Positions 42,229-52,570 of a stretch of DNA of 64,000 bases are shown piece after piece (the first letter of the stretch is position 1; each line of letters opens with the position of its first letter). The stretch comes from Exiguobacterium sp. s193. GTDB lineage: Bacteria > Bacillota > Bacilli > Exiguobacteriales > Exiguobacteriaceae. The notes beneath the pieces are model-generated. The model was not told the DNA's origin and searched no databases. It saw only the letters and a program-made list of their open reading frames with translations. The stretch lies in assembly GCF_018618755.1 (NCBI RefSeq), contig NZ_JACSMR010000002.1, positions 402,969 through 466,968 of the forward strand. Direction: 5' to 3'. A program made the translations under genes and the position numbers.

Positions 42229-43197
42229 ATGGATAAATTAATGCAAGATGCCAACCGATTCGTATCAGATATGGTGGAAGGTCTCGTTTTAGCTCATCCG
42301 GATTTATATGCGAAAGTCGACGGCGTGAATGTCGTAAAACGAAAAGAACAGCTGAACGGAAAAGTGGCGCTTGTTTCCGGTGGGGGAAGTGGACATGAAC
42401 CAGCCCACGCCGGTTTCATTGGTGACGGCATGTTAGCGGCAGCGGTCTGTGGGGAAGTCTTCACATCGCCAACACCAGATATGGTCCTTGAAGGGATTAA
42501 AGCAGCAGATGGCGGAAAAGGGGTTCTTCTCGTCGTAAAAAACTATTCCGGTGACGTGATGAACTTTGATATGGCGAAGGAACTCGCGGAACTTGAAGAT
42601 ATTGAAGTGGAAACGGTCGTCGTCAACGATGACATTGCGATCAAAAAAGAGGAAGATCGGCGTGGTGTCGCAGGAACAGTTTTTGTCCATAAAATCGCGG
42701 GGGCAGCGGCAGCAGAAGGTAAGTCGCTCGCTGAAGTCAAAGCACTTGCTGAGAAAGTCATCGGAAGTGTTCGTTCAATCGGGATGGCGCTTTCACCGTG
42801 TTATATGCCGGAAAGCGGAAAACCAGGCTTCGATTTACATGAGGATGAAATGGAAATCGGAATTGGGATACATGGAGAAAAAGGGATTGATCGTAAACCG
42901 GTTGCGTCCGTCGAAGCCATCGTCACGGAACTGCTCGACCGGTTGACAGCAGAAGTGACGGATAAAAAAGTAGCGGTGATGGTCAATGGTATGGGTGGAA
43001 CGCCGGTATCTGAACTCTATATCACGTATAAATATGTGGCAGAGCAATTAAAAGCAAAAGGGTATGATATCGTCCGTCCGTATGTTGGAAACTACATGAC
43101 ATCGCTTGAGATGCACGGCTTCTCGATTACACTCTTACCAGTTGACGACGAACTCGTCGGTTATCTTGACGCGAAAACGAATGCAATCGGATTTTAA
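42229..43197 (+). CDS. dhaK: PTS-dependent dihydroxyacetone kinase, DhaK subunit
   Basis: 322 aa substrate-binding subunit. GGGSGHEPAHAGFIG is the N-terminal binding loop; the catalytic His that forms a hemiaminal with dihydroxyacetone is in GIGIHGEKG near residue 217. With DhaL and DhaM it makes dihydroxyacetone phosphate at the expense of PEP. First gene of dhaKLM, with strong RBS AAGGAGCG. Confidence 0.96.
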   Translation: MDKLMQDANRFVSDMVEGLVLAHPDLYAKVDGVNVVKRKEQLNGKVALVSGGGSGHEPAHAGFIGDGMLAAAVCGEVFTSPTPDMVLEGIKAADGGKGVLLVVKNYSGDVMNFDMAKELAELEDIEVETVVVNDDIAIKKEEDRRGVAGTVFVHKIAGAAAAEGKSLAEVKALAEKVIGSVRSIGMALSPCYMPESGKPGFDLHEDEMEIGIGIHGEKGIDRKPVASVEAIVTELLDRLTAEVTDKKVAVMVNGMGGTPVSELYITYKYVAEQLKAKGYDIVRPYVGNYMTSLEMHGFSITLLPVDDELVGYLDAKTNAIGF

Positions 43198-43215
43198 TAG
43201 AAGAGGTGGATTGTA

Positions 43216-43818
43216 ATGAAGTTAACGACAGAACAGTTTCGAGAAAGTTTAGTAAAAGCAGCGGCACAAATCGAAGCACATAAAGATGAGTTAACGGATC
43301 TTGACCGTGAAATCGGTGATGGTGACCATGGAATCAACATGTCACGTGGTTTTCAAGCCGTCCAAAAAGAACTGGAAACACACGGTGCGTATGAAGATTT
43401 AGGTGATTTGTCGAAACAGGTCGGCATGACACTGATTAAGACAGTCGGTGGGGCGTCTGGTCCGTTATATGGAACAGCGTTCGTCAAGTTCGCTGGAGCC
43501 TTCAAAGGGAAAAAAGAGGTTGAGGGTCAAGAATTGGCACAAGCCTTTATCGAAGCGACGGAAGGAATCAAGATGCGCGGAAAGTCTGAATTTGGTCAAA
43601 AGACGATGGTCGACATTTGGACACCGTTCCATGAAGCGTTAAGCCAAGAGGCCGATTTAAAAGCGGCAATCGAGCAAGCGCTCCGTGATACGAAAGAACG
43701 GGTCGCGACGAAAGGGCGTGCTTCGTATTTCGGAGAGGCGACAGTCGGTGTGCAAGACCCTGGAGCACTCTCAAGTGCACTCTTACTTCAAGAAATCGTG
43801 GAGGTGCTGCATGGTTAA
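43216..43818 (+). CDS. dhaL: PTS-dependent dihydroxyacetone kinase, DhaL subunit
   Basis: 200 aa ADP-binding subunit. LDREIGDGDHGINMSRGF holds the Asp metal ligands, GGASGPLYGTAFVKFAG the nucleotide loop. It carries ADP as a cofactor rephosphorylated by DhaM. Overlaps dhaM by 8 bp. Confidence 0.96.
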   Translation: MKLTTEQFRESLVKAAAQIEAHKDELTDLDREIGDGDHGINMSRGFQAVQKELETHGAYEDLGDLSKQVGMTLIKTVGGASGPLYGTAFVKFAGAFKGKKEVEGQELAQAFIEATEGIKMRGKSEFGQKTMVDIWTPFHEALSQEADLKAAIEQALRDTKERVATKGRASYFGEATVGVQDPGALSSALLLQEIVEVLHG

Positions 43819-44176
43819 TTTAATTCTCGTTTCGCACAGTGAAAAACTAGCGACCGGCTTAAAGGAATTGCTCGCTGAAATGGCACCGGATACGCCAATC
43901 CTTCTAGCAGCCGGTTTAGAGGATGGAAGTATCGGGACAGATGCTTCGCGAATCGAAGCATCCTTTGACCAACTAAATGATGATGGATTAGTTTTGACGG
44001 ATATCGGTTCTGCGACAATGAATGCAGAGTTGGCCCTTGAACTGTATAGTGGTGACAGAACAATCCAGTTTGTCGAATCACCACTCGTCGAAGGTGCGTT
44101 CCTCGCGGCTGTGTTAAGTGGTCAATCGAAGTCACTGACTGAAGTCGTTGACGGATTAAAAAAGGAATTTGCCTAA
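43811..44176 (+). CDS. dhaM: PTS-dependent dihydroxyacetone kinase, phosphotransferase DhaM
   Basis: 121 aa, the short IIA-only form of Firmicutes. The phospho-His is in LVSHSEKLA at residue 9; GLEDGSIGTDAS and TDIGSATMNAEL are family blocks. Receives phosphate from HPr and passes it to DhaL-bound ADP. The ATG lies in the dhaL end. Confidence 0.94.
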   Translation: MVNLILVSHSEKLATGLKELLAEMAPDTPILLAAGLEDGSIGTDASRIEASFDQLNDDGLVLTDIGSATMNAELALELYSGDRTIQFVESPLVEGAFLAAVLSGQSKSLTEVVDGLKKEFA

Positions 44177-44196
44177 ACGATTCGGATGACATTCGT

Positions 44197-44247
44197 CTCC
44201 CTTCTAGGCCAGGTCGCCACCTGTGCGCTAGGAAGGGAGTTTTTTTT
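44197..44247 (+). terminator. dhaKLM terminator
   Basis: CTCCCTTCTAG pairs with CTAGGAAGGGAG, followed by eight T. Confidence 0.85.
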
Positions 44248-44314
44248 AGGATGTATTCCGTATGTAGTATGAATAGGTGTTTTCTGGTCGCAGTCTGAAG
44301 GAAACATGAACACA

Positions 44315-44355
44315 AAAAGAAGCGATTTCGAATGACATCGAAATCGCTTCTTTTT
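44315..44355. terminator. Terminator between converging dhaM and glpK
   Basis: AAGCGATTTCGA pairs with TCGAAATCGCTT around 6 nt; A-rich left and T-rich right. It lies 33 bp from the glpK stop on the minus strand. Confidence 0.82.
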
Positions 44356-44387
44356 AATATCGTGGTGCAATCGTCAACGTTGTTCGA

Positions 44388-45938
<1,551 letters not shown>

Positions 45939-46640
45939 TTAAAACAGTAGTTGATAGATGAAGACGGCGATTGCGCCTCCAATGATTGGTCCGACAACTG
46001 GAATCCATGAATAGCCCCAGTCAGATGAACCTTTACCCGGAATCGGTAAGATGGCGTGCGCGATACGTGGAGCAAGGTCACGGGCTGGGTTGATTGCATA
46101 ACCGGTCGTACCCCCGAGCGAGAGACCAATCACGACGACGAGTAGACCAACGATTAACGGGTTGAGACCGTCTGCGAACTGGTTCGCACCGAGTGCCAAA
46201 ATACCAAAGACAAGAACGAACGTCCCGATGATCTCGGAAACAAGATTCGATCCGGTATGGCGGATTGCAGGACCTGTCGCGAATACACCAAGTTTTGCAG
46301 CTTGATCTTCTGTCGCTTCAAAATGTTTCATGTAATGAAGCCAAACGAGTACTGCGCCAATGAATGCTCCGACAAGTTGAGCAGCGATATAGATTGGTAC
46401 ATCGGCCCACGGTAAGTCAGAATTGAGCGCGAGCGACAAAGTGACCGCCGGGTTCAGGTGGGCACCACTTGAAGCGGCGACGTATACACCGGTCATAACG
46501 GCGAGACCCCACGCAAGTGTGATGACAATCCATCCACCATTTTCAGATTTGGTCTTCTTCAAGACAACGCCGGCGACGACGCCATCCCCGAGTAGGATGA
46601 GAATCATTGTTCCCATCATCTCACTAATAAAATTACTCAT
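45939..46640 (-). CDS. glpF: Glycerol uptake facilitator (aquaglyceroporin)
   Basis: 233 aa MIP channel, six spans and two half-helices. The NPA boxes are both present: [14 protein letters not shown] near residue 62 and [13 protein letters not shown] near 186. The Asp after the second NPAR (NPARD) marks a glycerol facilitator and not a pure aquaporin. Promoter region holds a consensus cre site. No GlpP-type leader terminator fits in the short 5' region. Confidence 0.95.
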   Translation of the reverse strand: MSNFISEMMGTMILILLGDGVVAGVVLKKTKSENGGWIVITLAWGLAVMTGVYVAASSGAHLNPAVTLSLALNSDLPWADVPIYIAAQLVGAFIGAVLVWLHYMKHFEATEDQAAKLGVFATGPAIRHTGSNLVSEIIGTFVLVFGILALGANQFADGLNPLIVGLLVVVIGLSLGGTTGYAINPARDLAPRIAHAILPIPGKGSSDWGYSWIPVVGPIIGGAIAVFIYQLLF

Positions 46641-46703
46641 GCAAAAACCCTCCCTTTGGATTAAAGCGAATAAATGGCCTTTCTAGTTAAACGTACTCTG
46701 AAT

Positions 46704-46717
46704 TGAGAACGTTTTCA
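46704..46717 (-). promoter_or_regulatory. CcpA cre site upstream of glpFK
   Basis: TGAAAACGTTCTCA on the minus strand matches TGWAANCGNTNWCA at every position. It lies 64 bp before the glpF ATG, consistent with carbon catabolite repression. Confidence 0.8.
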
Positions 46718-46792
46718 ATACATATAATTGAAATATAAGAATAGAAATTTTCAAAATTTAGGTTTGAAAAAATTTAAAATGGATATAAAAAA

Positions 46793-46823
46793 TGACTTTT
46801 TCCATTTTTCAATGGAAAAGTCA
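46793..46823 (-). terminator. Terminator hairpin, distal copy with T-tract
   Basis: TGACTTTTTCCATT pairs with AATGGAAAAGTCA; on the minus strand it is followed by six T. Duplicates 47222-47253 across repeat D. Confidence 0.85.
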
Positions 46824-46829
46824 CAACGT

Positions 46830-47215
46830 GTAGACAAACTCTTATGAAGCGTGAACATGCGATAACGAGAGACAATCCGGTCGCGCTTCCCTGTCTCGCC
46901 TCGTCTTCAAAGCGGCAATCGGTCACGCCGCTACAGCAAAGCTGCAGGGTCGCGACCGATTGCTTTTCGCGGTTCTAAGCGATTCGAGACGGATTGCGCT
47001 TTAAACCGTCTTCATGACTAGCTTTCCGTCATAGTGTTACCTAAAAAGCGTCACGTTTCGTTGACTCCTGCGGGGAAAAGTGCGTTTTTAACGCACTTTT
47101 AGAGGCAGGCAAGACCCTGCTCGTTGTCCGTGAGGATCAAGGAGCAACGGCTTGCGCCTCGCCCGAGGAAAGCAACGAAAAAAGACGCTTGATCTCTCGA
47201 TGGTACTTTGTCTAC
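46830..47215 (-). repeat. Dispersed structured intergenic repeat, copy D (long form)
   Basis: Reverse-oriented copy with the shared core and the extra module also seen in copy C. Terminal inverted repeats are the best of the family: GTAGACAAA (46830) and TTTGTCTAC (47207-47215), 9 bp perfect. The variable hairpin is AAAGTGCGTT aaa AACGCACTTT. It sits downstream of, and co-oriented with, the minus-strand DUF2227 gene, between two copies of that gene's terminator. Confidence 0.88.
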
Positions 47216-47221
47216 AGCCTG

Positions 47222-47253
47222 TGACTTTTTCCATTTTTCAATGGAAAAAGTCA
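47222..47253 (-). terminator. Terminator hairpin, gene-proximal copy lacking its T-tract
   Basis: Same hairpin as 46793-46823; its first arm overlaps the stop codon of the DUF2227 gene. On the minus strand it runs into CACAGG and repeat D, without T. Confidence 0.82.
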
Positions 47254-47724
47254 GAAGCGGCGTTTCTTACGTTTCTTTTTAGGGCGGAACCAACTACTCG
47301 TGTGGTCAAGGACGATATGGATCGTGCTCGCAATGATGACACCGATAATAAAAGCCGGCATCGCGTCGATCAAAAGATCGACCGTACTCGCTTGAATGAT
47401 TTCGCTATAAAACGCAAAAAATAACAAGGGAATCAACAACGCTGCACTGTAGAGTAGTCGAATGACGTCTCCGATAATCAAACCATGCGACCAGATGGAC
47501 CGGTGGGGCATGATTTTAACGTACGGCATCCATAAAACACGTAGCGGGCCAAAACGATAGTAGGGTTCTGATTTTAAATCGAGGTCAGGCGAGAGCCATA
47601 ACGTCCCGACGGCTATCCCGATTGCTGTCGGGAGCCAGTCTGCTTGGTGTGTTGCGACCGAATAAGCAACATATCCCGTAAGTGCGACGGTGTTGACCGT
47701 GTCATGTACATTTCCGGAAGGCAT
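47251..47724 (-). CDS. DUF2227 putative metal-binding membrane protein
   Basis: 157 aa with about four spans. MPSGNVHDTVN opening, GTLWLSPDLDLKSEPYYRFGPLRVLWMPY and PHRSIWSHGLIIGDVIRLLY are strongly conserved DUF2227 blocks; the H-D, D-D and H-x5-H residues look like a metal site. C-terminus is strongly basic (RPKKKRKKRRF). The ATG abuts the T-tract of the lexA terminator and no Shine-Dalgarno is visible. Function unknown; related to LexA-neighbour DUF457-like hydrolases (inference). Confidence 0.85.
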   Translation of the reverse strand: MPSGNVHDTVNTVALTGYVAYSVATHQADWLPTAIGIAVGTLWLSPDLDLKSEPYYRFGPLRVLWMPYVKIMPHRSIWSHGLIIGDVIRLLYSAALLIPLLFFAFYSEIIQASTVDLLIDAMPAFIIGVIIASTIHIVLDHTSSWFRPKKKRKKRRF

Positions 47725-47748
47725 AAAAAAAGACCAGCGATGCTGGTC
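47725..47748 (-). terminator. lexA terminator abutting the next start codon
   Basis: GACCAGC/GCTGGTC with a 3-nt loop; on the minus strand seven T follow and then directly the ATG of the DUF2227 gene. Confidence 0.88.
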
Positions 47749-47754
47749 CCTCTC

Positions 47755-48369
47755 TTAGTGAATCGTCCGGTAGACGCCGATGACCTTGCCAAGAATCGAG
47801 ACATTGTCGAAATACATCGGGTCCATCGAGTCATTTTCTGGTTGAAGACGTACCTGTTGATCTTCTAAGAAGAACCGTTTGACTGTCGCTTCGCTATCTT
47901 CGGTCATTGCGACGACAATCTCACCATTTTCAGCTGTGTTTTGTTGACGCACGATCACGCGATCACCATCAAGAATTCCTGCGTTAATCATCGATTCGCC
48001 ATCAATCGTTAACATGAAGACGGTTTCGTTCCCTACATAGTGTGCAGGAAGTGGGAAGTGTTCTTCTATATTTTCGATCGCCGTGATTGGGAATCCGGCT
48101 GTTACTTTCCCGATGACGGGAACATGAACGATCGCTTCATTGATTTCTTCAGGTTTATCAAGCAATATCTCAATCGCGCGTGGTTTCGTTGGGTCACGGC
48201 GAATCAGTCCACGTTTTTCGAGACGATCCAAATGACCGTGTACCGTTGAGCTTGAAGCAAGACCGACAGCCTCACCGATTTCGCGAACTGAAGGTGGATA
48301 ACCTTTTAACTTCACTTCTGCGACGATGTAGTCAAGGATTTCTTGTTGACGCTTAGACATTTTCCGCAT
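47755..48369 (-). CDS. lexA: SOS repressor LexA
   Basis: 204 aa. N-terminal winged helix ([20 protein letters not shown], then [22 protein letters not shown]), autocleavage site Ala91-Gly92 in KVTAGFPI, catalytic Ser126 in GESMINAG and Lys164 in TVKRFF. RecA-stimulated self-cleavage derepresses SOS genes. ATG at 48369 follows AGAGGTGG by 8 bp and gives the B. subtilis-like MRKMSKRQ start. Divergent from yneA-yneB with LexA boxes between. Confidence 0.97.
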   Translation of the reverse strand: MRKMSKRQQEILDYIVAEVKLKGYPPSVREIGEAVGLASSSTVHGHLDRLEKRGLIRRDPTKPRAIEILLDKPEEINEAIVHVPVIGKVTAGFPITAIENIEEHFPLPAHYVGNETVFMLTIDGESMINAGILDGDRVIVRQQNTAENGEIVVAMTEDSEATVKRFFLEDQQVRLQPENDSMDPMYFDNVSILGKVIGVYRTIH

Positions 48370-48458
48370 ACGAATTGCCACCTCTTTCCGGATTGGTTTT
48401 TTTAAAATTTAGGAATATATGTTTCTAAATTGACTATAACATAGAACAAATGAGCGTA

Positions 48459-48472
48459 CAAACAATTGTTCG
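48459..48472. promoter_or_regulatory. LexA box 1
   Basis: CAAACAATTGTTCG, one change from the palindromic Bacillus box CGAAC-N4-GTTCG. Nearest to lexA of the three clear boxes. A weaker match (GGAATATATGTTTC) is at 48412-48425. Confidence 0.75.
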
Positions 48473-48488
48473 ATGTTTTTGTATTGAC

Positions 48489-48502
48489 CGAACACTGGTT
48501 CT
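48489..48502. promoter_or_regulatory. LexA box 2
   Basis: CGAACACTGGTTCT matches CGAAC-N4-GTTCG except the last base. Confidence 0.75.
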
Positions 48503-48521
48503 GTGTTTAATATAGATTATG

Positions 48522-48535
48522 CGAACAATTGTTCC
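48522..48535. promoter_or_regulatory. LexA box 3
   Basis: CGAACAATTGTTCC, one mismatch to the consensus, close to the yneA promoter side. Confidence 0.78.
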
Positions 48536-48572
48536 GAGAACATCTATTCTAATAATTTATTTGGAGGGATTC

Positions 48573-48863
48573 ATGATGATTCATTCTATCCGTACTCATG
48601 CCTTTTCAATTCTGTTTTATACGCTCAGCTTTGCTTTTATCCTATTTCTTTTGACGCCGCGACCTGACGAGAAGGTCCACCAATTACTCACGGCATCCGT
48701 CACGGTCGATAAAAACGTGACCGTCGAGCAAGTGGAGGAAGTATACAATGACGGTTCGATGACGAACCAAGAATACATCGACTGGCTGATCAAGAACAAT
48801 GAGTTAGAAACACAACACGTCATTTCGAAAAACAAAATCGTTGTACCAATCGCACAACAATGA
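48573..48863 (+). CDS. yneA: SOS cell division suppressor YneA-like
   Basis: About 96-97 aa. One membrane span near the N-terminus (AFSILFYTLSFAFILFLL) and an extracellular part (TVDKNVTVEQVEEVY ... VISKNKIVVPI) that looks like a reduced LysM domain. YneA halts division during SOS in B. subtilis. Assigned mainly by size, topology and the lexA-yneA-yneB order. Two adjacent ATGs (48573 and 48576) follow GGAGGG; the second has better spacing. Confidence 0.85.
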   Translation: MMIHSIRTHAFSILFYTLSFAFILFLLTPRPDEKVHQLLTASVTVDKNVTVEQVEEVYNDGSMTNQEYIDWLIKNNELETQHVISKNKIVVPIAQQ

Positions 48864-48903
48864 CAAAATGTAAAAGTTGTTGAATGAACGAACAGGGGTG
48901 TGA

Positions 48904-49563
<660 letters not shown>

Positions 49564-49610
49564 AAGCAAGTGTTGTGTCATTTTGACGCGGCAAACTTGC
49601 TTTTTTTTTT
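49564..49610 (+). terminator. Terminator of yneA-yneB
   Basis: GCAAGT-GTTG pairs with CAA-ACTTGC, then ten T. Confidence 0.85.
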
Positions 49611-49676
49611 AGGGTCTTTTAAAGTAAGGTTACGATTGAAATACTCTATCCAGAGTCAAACAGAAAGAGGGATATT

Positions 49677-49913
49677 ATGTTATCACAAGAGCAACTCGAC
49701 CGAATTAATGAACTTGCCAATAAATCAAAAATCGAGCCGTTATCTGAAGCTGAAACGAAAGAACAAAAAGAATTACGGACAGCTTATTTAGAAGCATTTC
49801 GTGGCTCATTCAAAAATCAAATGATGGGCATCAAAATTGTTGATGAAGAAGGAACGGACGTTACGCCTGAAAAGTTAAAGCAAGCGCAAGAGGAAGAACG
49901 CAACAAACAGTAA
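49677..49913 (+). CDS. ynzC: DUF896 protein YnzC
   Basis: 78 aa. The family's two-helix core is seen in QLDRINELANKSKIEPLSEAETKEQKELR and YLEAFRGSFKNQMMGIKI. Part of the SOS neighbourhood in B. subtilis. ATG follows AGAGGG. No function is established. A weak hairpin (CGCTCA/TGAGCG near 49945) follows. Confidence 0.93.
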   Translation: MLSQEQLDRINELANKSKIEPLSEAETKEQKELRTAYLEAFRGSFKNQMMGIKIVDEEGTDVTPEKLKQAQEEERNKQ

Positions 49914-50063
49914 GCGAATTAATACCACATTGAATCTGCGTCGCTCAATCCATGAGCGAGGTGGCTTTTATTATGTAGAAACCCGTAATGTGCATCATGA
50001 AAGTCGCTTGAAAAGAGCAATAGAGAGCGCATTCATTTTAATGTGACATACTATTTAGAAAAG

Positions 50064-50092
50064 TTGTATCACATTTCTGTCTGTGCTAAAAT
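50064..50092 (+). promoter_or_regulatory. SigA-type promoter of tkt
   Basis: TTGTAT (50064), 17 bp, TAAAAT (50087-50092), 28 bp before the RBS. Confidence 0.65.
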
Positions 50093-50129
50093 GATATAGA
50101 ATTTGTGAAAAAGAGAGAGGATGATTGTT

Positions 50130-52109
50130 TTGACGAACATGACAACAGTAGAACAATTAGCAATTAATACGATTCGTACATTATCGATTGATGCCGTACA
50201 AAAAGCGAACTCGGGTCACCCGGGAATGCCGATGGGTGCCGCACCGATGGCGTTCACATTGTGGGCGGATCATATGAACCACAACCCTAAAAATCCAGAA
50301 TGGTTCAACCGTGACCGTTTTGTACTTTCAGCAGGACATGGTTCGATGCTTCTCTACTCGCTCCTCCACCTATCAGGCTACGACCTATCAATGGAAGATT
50401 TAAAATCATTCCGCCAATGGGGATCAAAAACACCGGGTCACCCGGAATACCGTCATACAGCTGGTGTTGATGCGACGACTGGTCCACTCGGACAAGGCAT
50501 CGCGATGGCAGTCGGTATGGCGATGGCAGAACGTCATTTAGAAGCAAAATACAACCGTGGTGACTTAAACGTTGTTGACCACTTCACATACGGAATTTGT
50601 GGAGACGGGGACTTAATGGAAGGTGTTTCTGCAGAAGCCGCTTCACTCGCAGGTCATTTAGGTCTTGGTAAACTCGTCGTCCTTTATGATTCAAATGATA
50701 TCTCTTTAGATGGTGACTTGGACAAGTCATTCTCTGAAAACGTGCAACAACGTTTTGAAGCATATAACTGGCAAGTCATTCGTGTCGAAGATGGAACGGA
50801 TATCGATTCGATTTCAAAAGCACTTGACGCAGCGAAAGCGGAAACAACGAAACCGACAATGATTGAAGTTAAAACAGTCATCGGATTCGGTTCACCAAAC
50901 AAATCAGGTAAATCGGCGTCGCACGGTGCACCACTTGGTGAAGCAGAAATCAAATTGACGAAAGCAAGCTACATCTGGGATCACGAAGAGTTCTACGTCC
51001 CTGCAGAAGTCAAAGAAATCTTTGAAGAGCGGATCGAAAAACGTGGGGCCGATCAAGAAGCCGCTTGGAGCGACATGATGAAGGAGTATCAAGCGGAATA
51101 TCCGGAACTCCATGAAGAGCTCGTCCGTGCGATGGCGAATGAATTGCCAAGCAACTGGGAAGCAGATCTTCCGACATACGATTTAACATCGAAAAAAGCA
51201 ACACGTCAGACGAGTGGCGAAGTCTTAAACGCCCTTGCGAAAAACGTTCCGACATTGTTTGGTGGATCAGCTGACTTAGCAGGTTCGAACAACACGATGC
51301 TTAAAGGGGAAGCTGACTTCGATATCGATCCAAGCGGTCGTAACATCTGGTTTGGTGTCCGTGAGTTCGCGATGGCAGCAGCTGTCAACGGTATGGCACT
51401 TCACGGTGGCGTCATTCCTTACGGTGCGACATTCTTCGTCTTCTCGGATTACTTGCGCCCGGCAGTCCGTCTTGCAGCATTGATGGGAATCCAATCAATC
51501 TTCGTCTTGACACATGATTCGATTGCAGTCGGTGAAGATGGTCCAACACACGAGCCGGTTGAACACTTGATGAGCTTCCGTGCGATGCCGAACTTGACGG
51601 TCTATCGTCCGGCAGACGGAAAAGAAACGATTGCCGCTTGGAAAACAGCCGTTCAATCGAAAAACAAACCGACGTTACTCGTCATGACACGTCAAGGTCT
51701 ACCTGAACTGGAAGGCACGACGGTCGAAGGTGCTGAAAAAGGTGGTTACGTCATCGCAGGTGACGCAAGCACGGCAGATACAATCTTGATGGGAACAGGT
51801 TCAGAAGTTCACTTGCTCGTCGAAGCACAAAAACAACTCGGTGAAAAGGTTGCGGTCGTTTCACTTCCATCATGGGAGTTGTTCGAAGCACAAACGGCTG
51901 AGTATAAAGAATCGGTCTTACCAAAACGAATCACGAAACGTCTTGCAATCGAAGCCGGTGCATCACTCGGTTGGTACAAGTACGTGGGAACAGAAGGACA
52001 AGTCATCGGAATCGATCGTTTCGGCGCATCGGCTCCAGGAGACCTTCTATTAAAAGAGTACGGCATGTCTGTCGAAAATATCTTAGAAACAGTCAAGCAA
52101 CTCGGATAA
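50130..52109 (+). CDS. tkt: Transketolase
   Basis: 659 aa thiamine-diphosphate enzyme of the pentose phosphate pathway. [28 protein letters not shown], ThDP motif [10 protein letters not shown], and H-x-x-P-L-G blocks are intact, with C-terminal [17 protein letters not shown]. Start is TTG at 50130, 9 bp after AGAGAGG; ATG at 50121 overlaps the RBS and ATG at 50139 is the alternative. Between ynzC and yneF as in B. subtilis. Confidence 0.97.
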   Translation: MTNMTTVEQLAINTIRTLSIDAVQKANSGHPGMPMGAAPMAFTLWADHMNHNPKNPEWFNRDRFVLSAGHGSMLLYSLLHLSGYDLSMEDLKSFRQWGSKTPGHPEYRHTAGVDATTGPLGQGIAMAVGMAMAERHLEAKYNRGDLNVVDHFTYGICGDGDLMEGVSAEAASLAGHLGLGKLVVLYDSNDISLDGDLDKSFSENVQQRFEAYNWQVIRVEDGTDIDSISKALDAAKAETTKPTMIEVKTVIGFGSPNKSGKSASHGAPLGEAEIKLTKASYIWDHEEFYVPAEVKEIFEERIEKRGADQEAAWSDMMKEYQAEYPELHEELVRAMANELPSNWEADLPTYDLTSKKATRQTSGEVLNALAKNVPTLFGGSADLAGSNNTMLKGEADFDIDPSGRNIWFGVREFAMAAAVNGMALHGGVIPYGATFFVFSDYLRPAVRLAALMGIQSIFVLTHDSIAVGEDGPTHEPVEHLMSFRAMPNLTVYRPADGKETIAAWKTAVQSKNKPTLLVMTRQGLPELEGTTVEGAEKGGYVIAGDASTADTILMGTGSEVHLLVEAQKQLGEKVAVVSLPSWELFEAQTAEYKESVLPKRITKRLAIEAGASLGWYKYVGTEGQVIGIDRFGASAPGDLLLKEYGMSVENILETVKQLG

Positions 52110-52217
52110 GTGGAACAGGTGCGCGTTCAGGCGCACCTTTTTCATGCATCATCTATGCAAACGGTTAGAATTATAGTATAGTAAAAAGCGACGTTTTAAG
52201 TTAGAGGAGGAAGCAAC

Positions 52218-52448
52218 TTGGCTACATGGATTTGGATTTTAATTGCCCTTCTTTGCTTGGTAGCAGGTGTCGCCCTTGGTTTCTATATCGCTCGTCGATA
52301 CATGATGAACTATTTGGAGCAAAACCCGCCAATCAACGAAGATATGATTAAGACATTGATGATGCAAATGGGTCAAAAGCCATCACAAAAGAAAGTCAAC
52401 CAAGTGATGCGTTCAATGAGTGGTTCGATGAAATCACCAAAAAAATAA
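52218..52448 (+). CDS. yneF: UPF0154 membrane protein YneF
   Basis: 76 aa. One N-terminal span ([26 protein letters not shown]) and the conserved tail [32 protein letters not shown] start with GGAGGAAGC upstream. Follows tkt as in other Bacillales; function unknown. Confidence 0.94.
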   Translation: MATWIWILIALLCLVAGVALGFYIARRYMMNYLEQNPPINEDMIKTLMMQMGQKPSQKKVNQVMRSMSGSMKSPKK

Positions 52449-52458
52449 GCATTTTAAG

Positions 52459-52484
52459 AAGGAGGCCCTCGTGGTCTCCTTTTT
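52459..52484 (+). terminator. Terminator after yneF
   Basis: AAGGAGGCC pairs with GGTCTCC around CTCG, then T residues. Confidence 0.78.
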
Positions 52485-52570
52485 GTTTGCTATTTACTGG
52501 AAAGATGGCTAATCTAAAATGTGAGACTATTTTAAATACTCAATTGATTTGAAAAAGGGGGGAGACTTGA

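Noticed and set aside
46641..46790. GlpP-type antiterminator leader before glpF
   Set aside because: The distance from cre site to ATG is too short and no terminator hairpin is present on the glpF transcript side.
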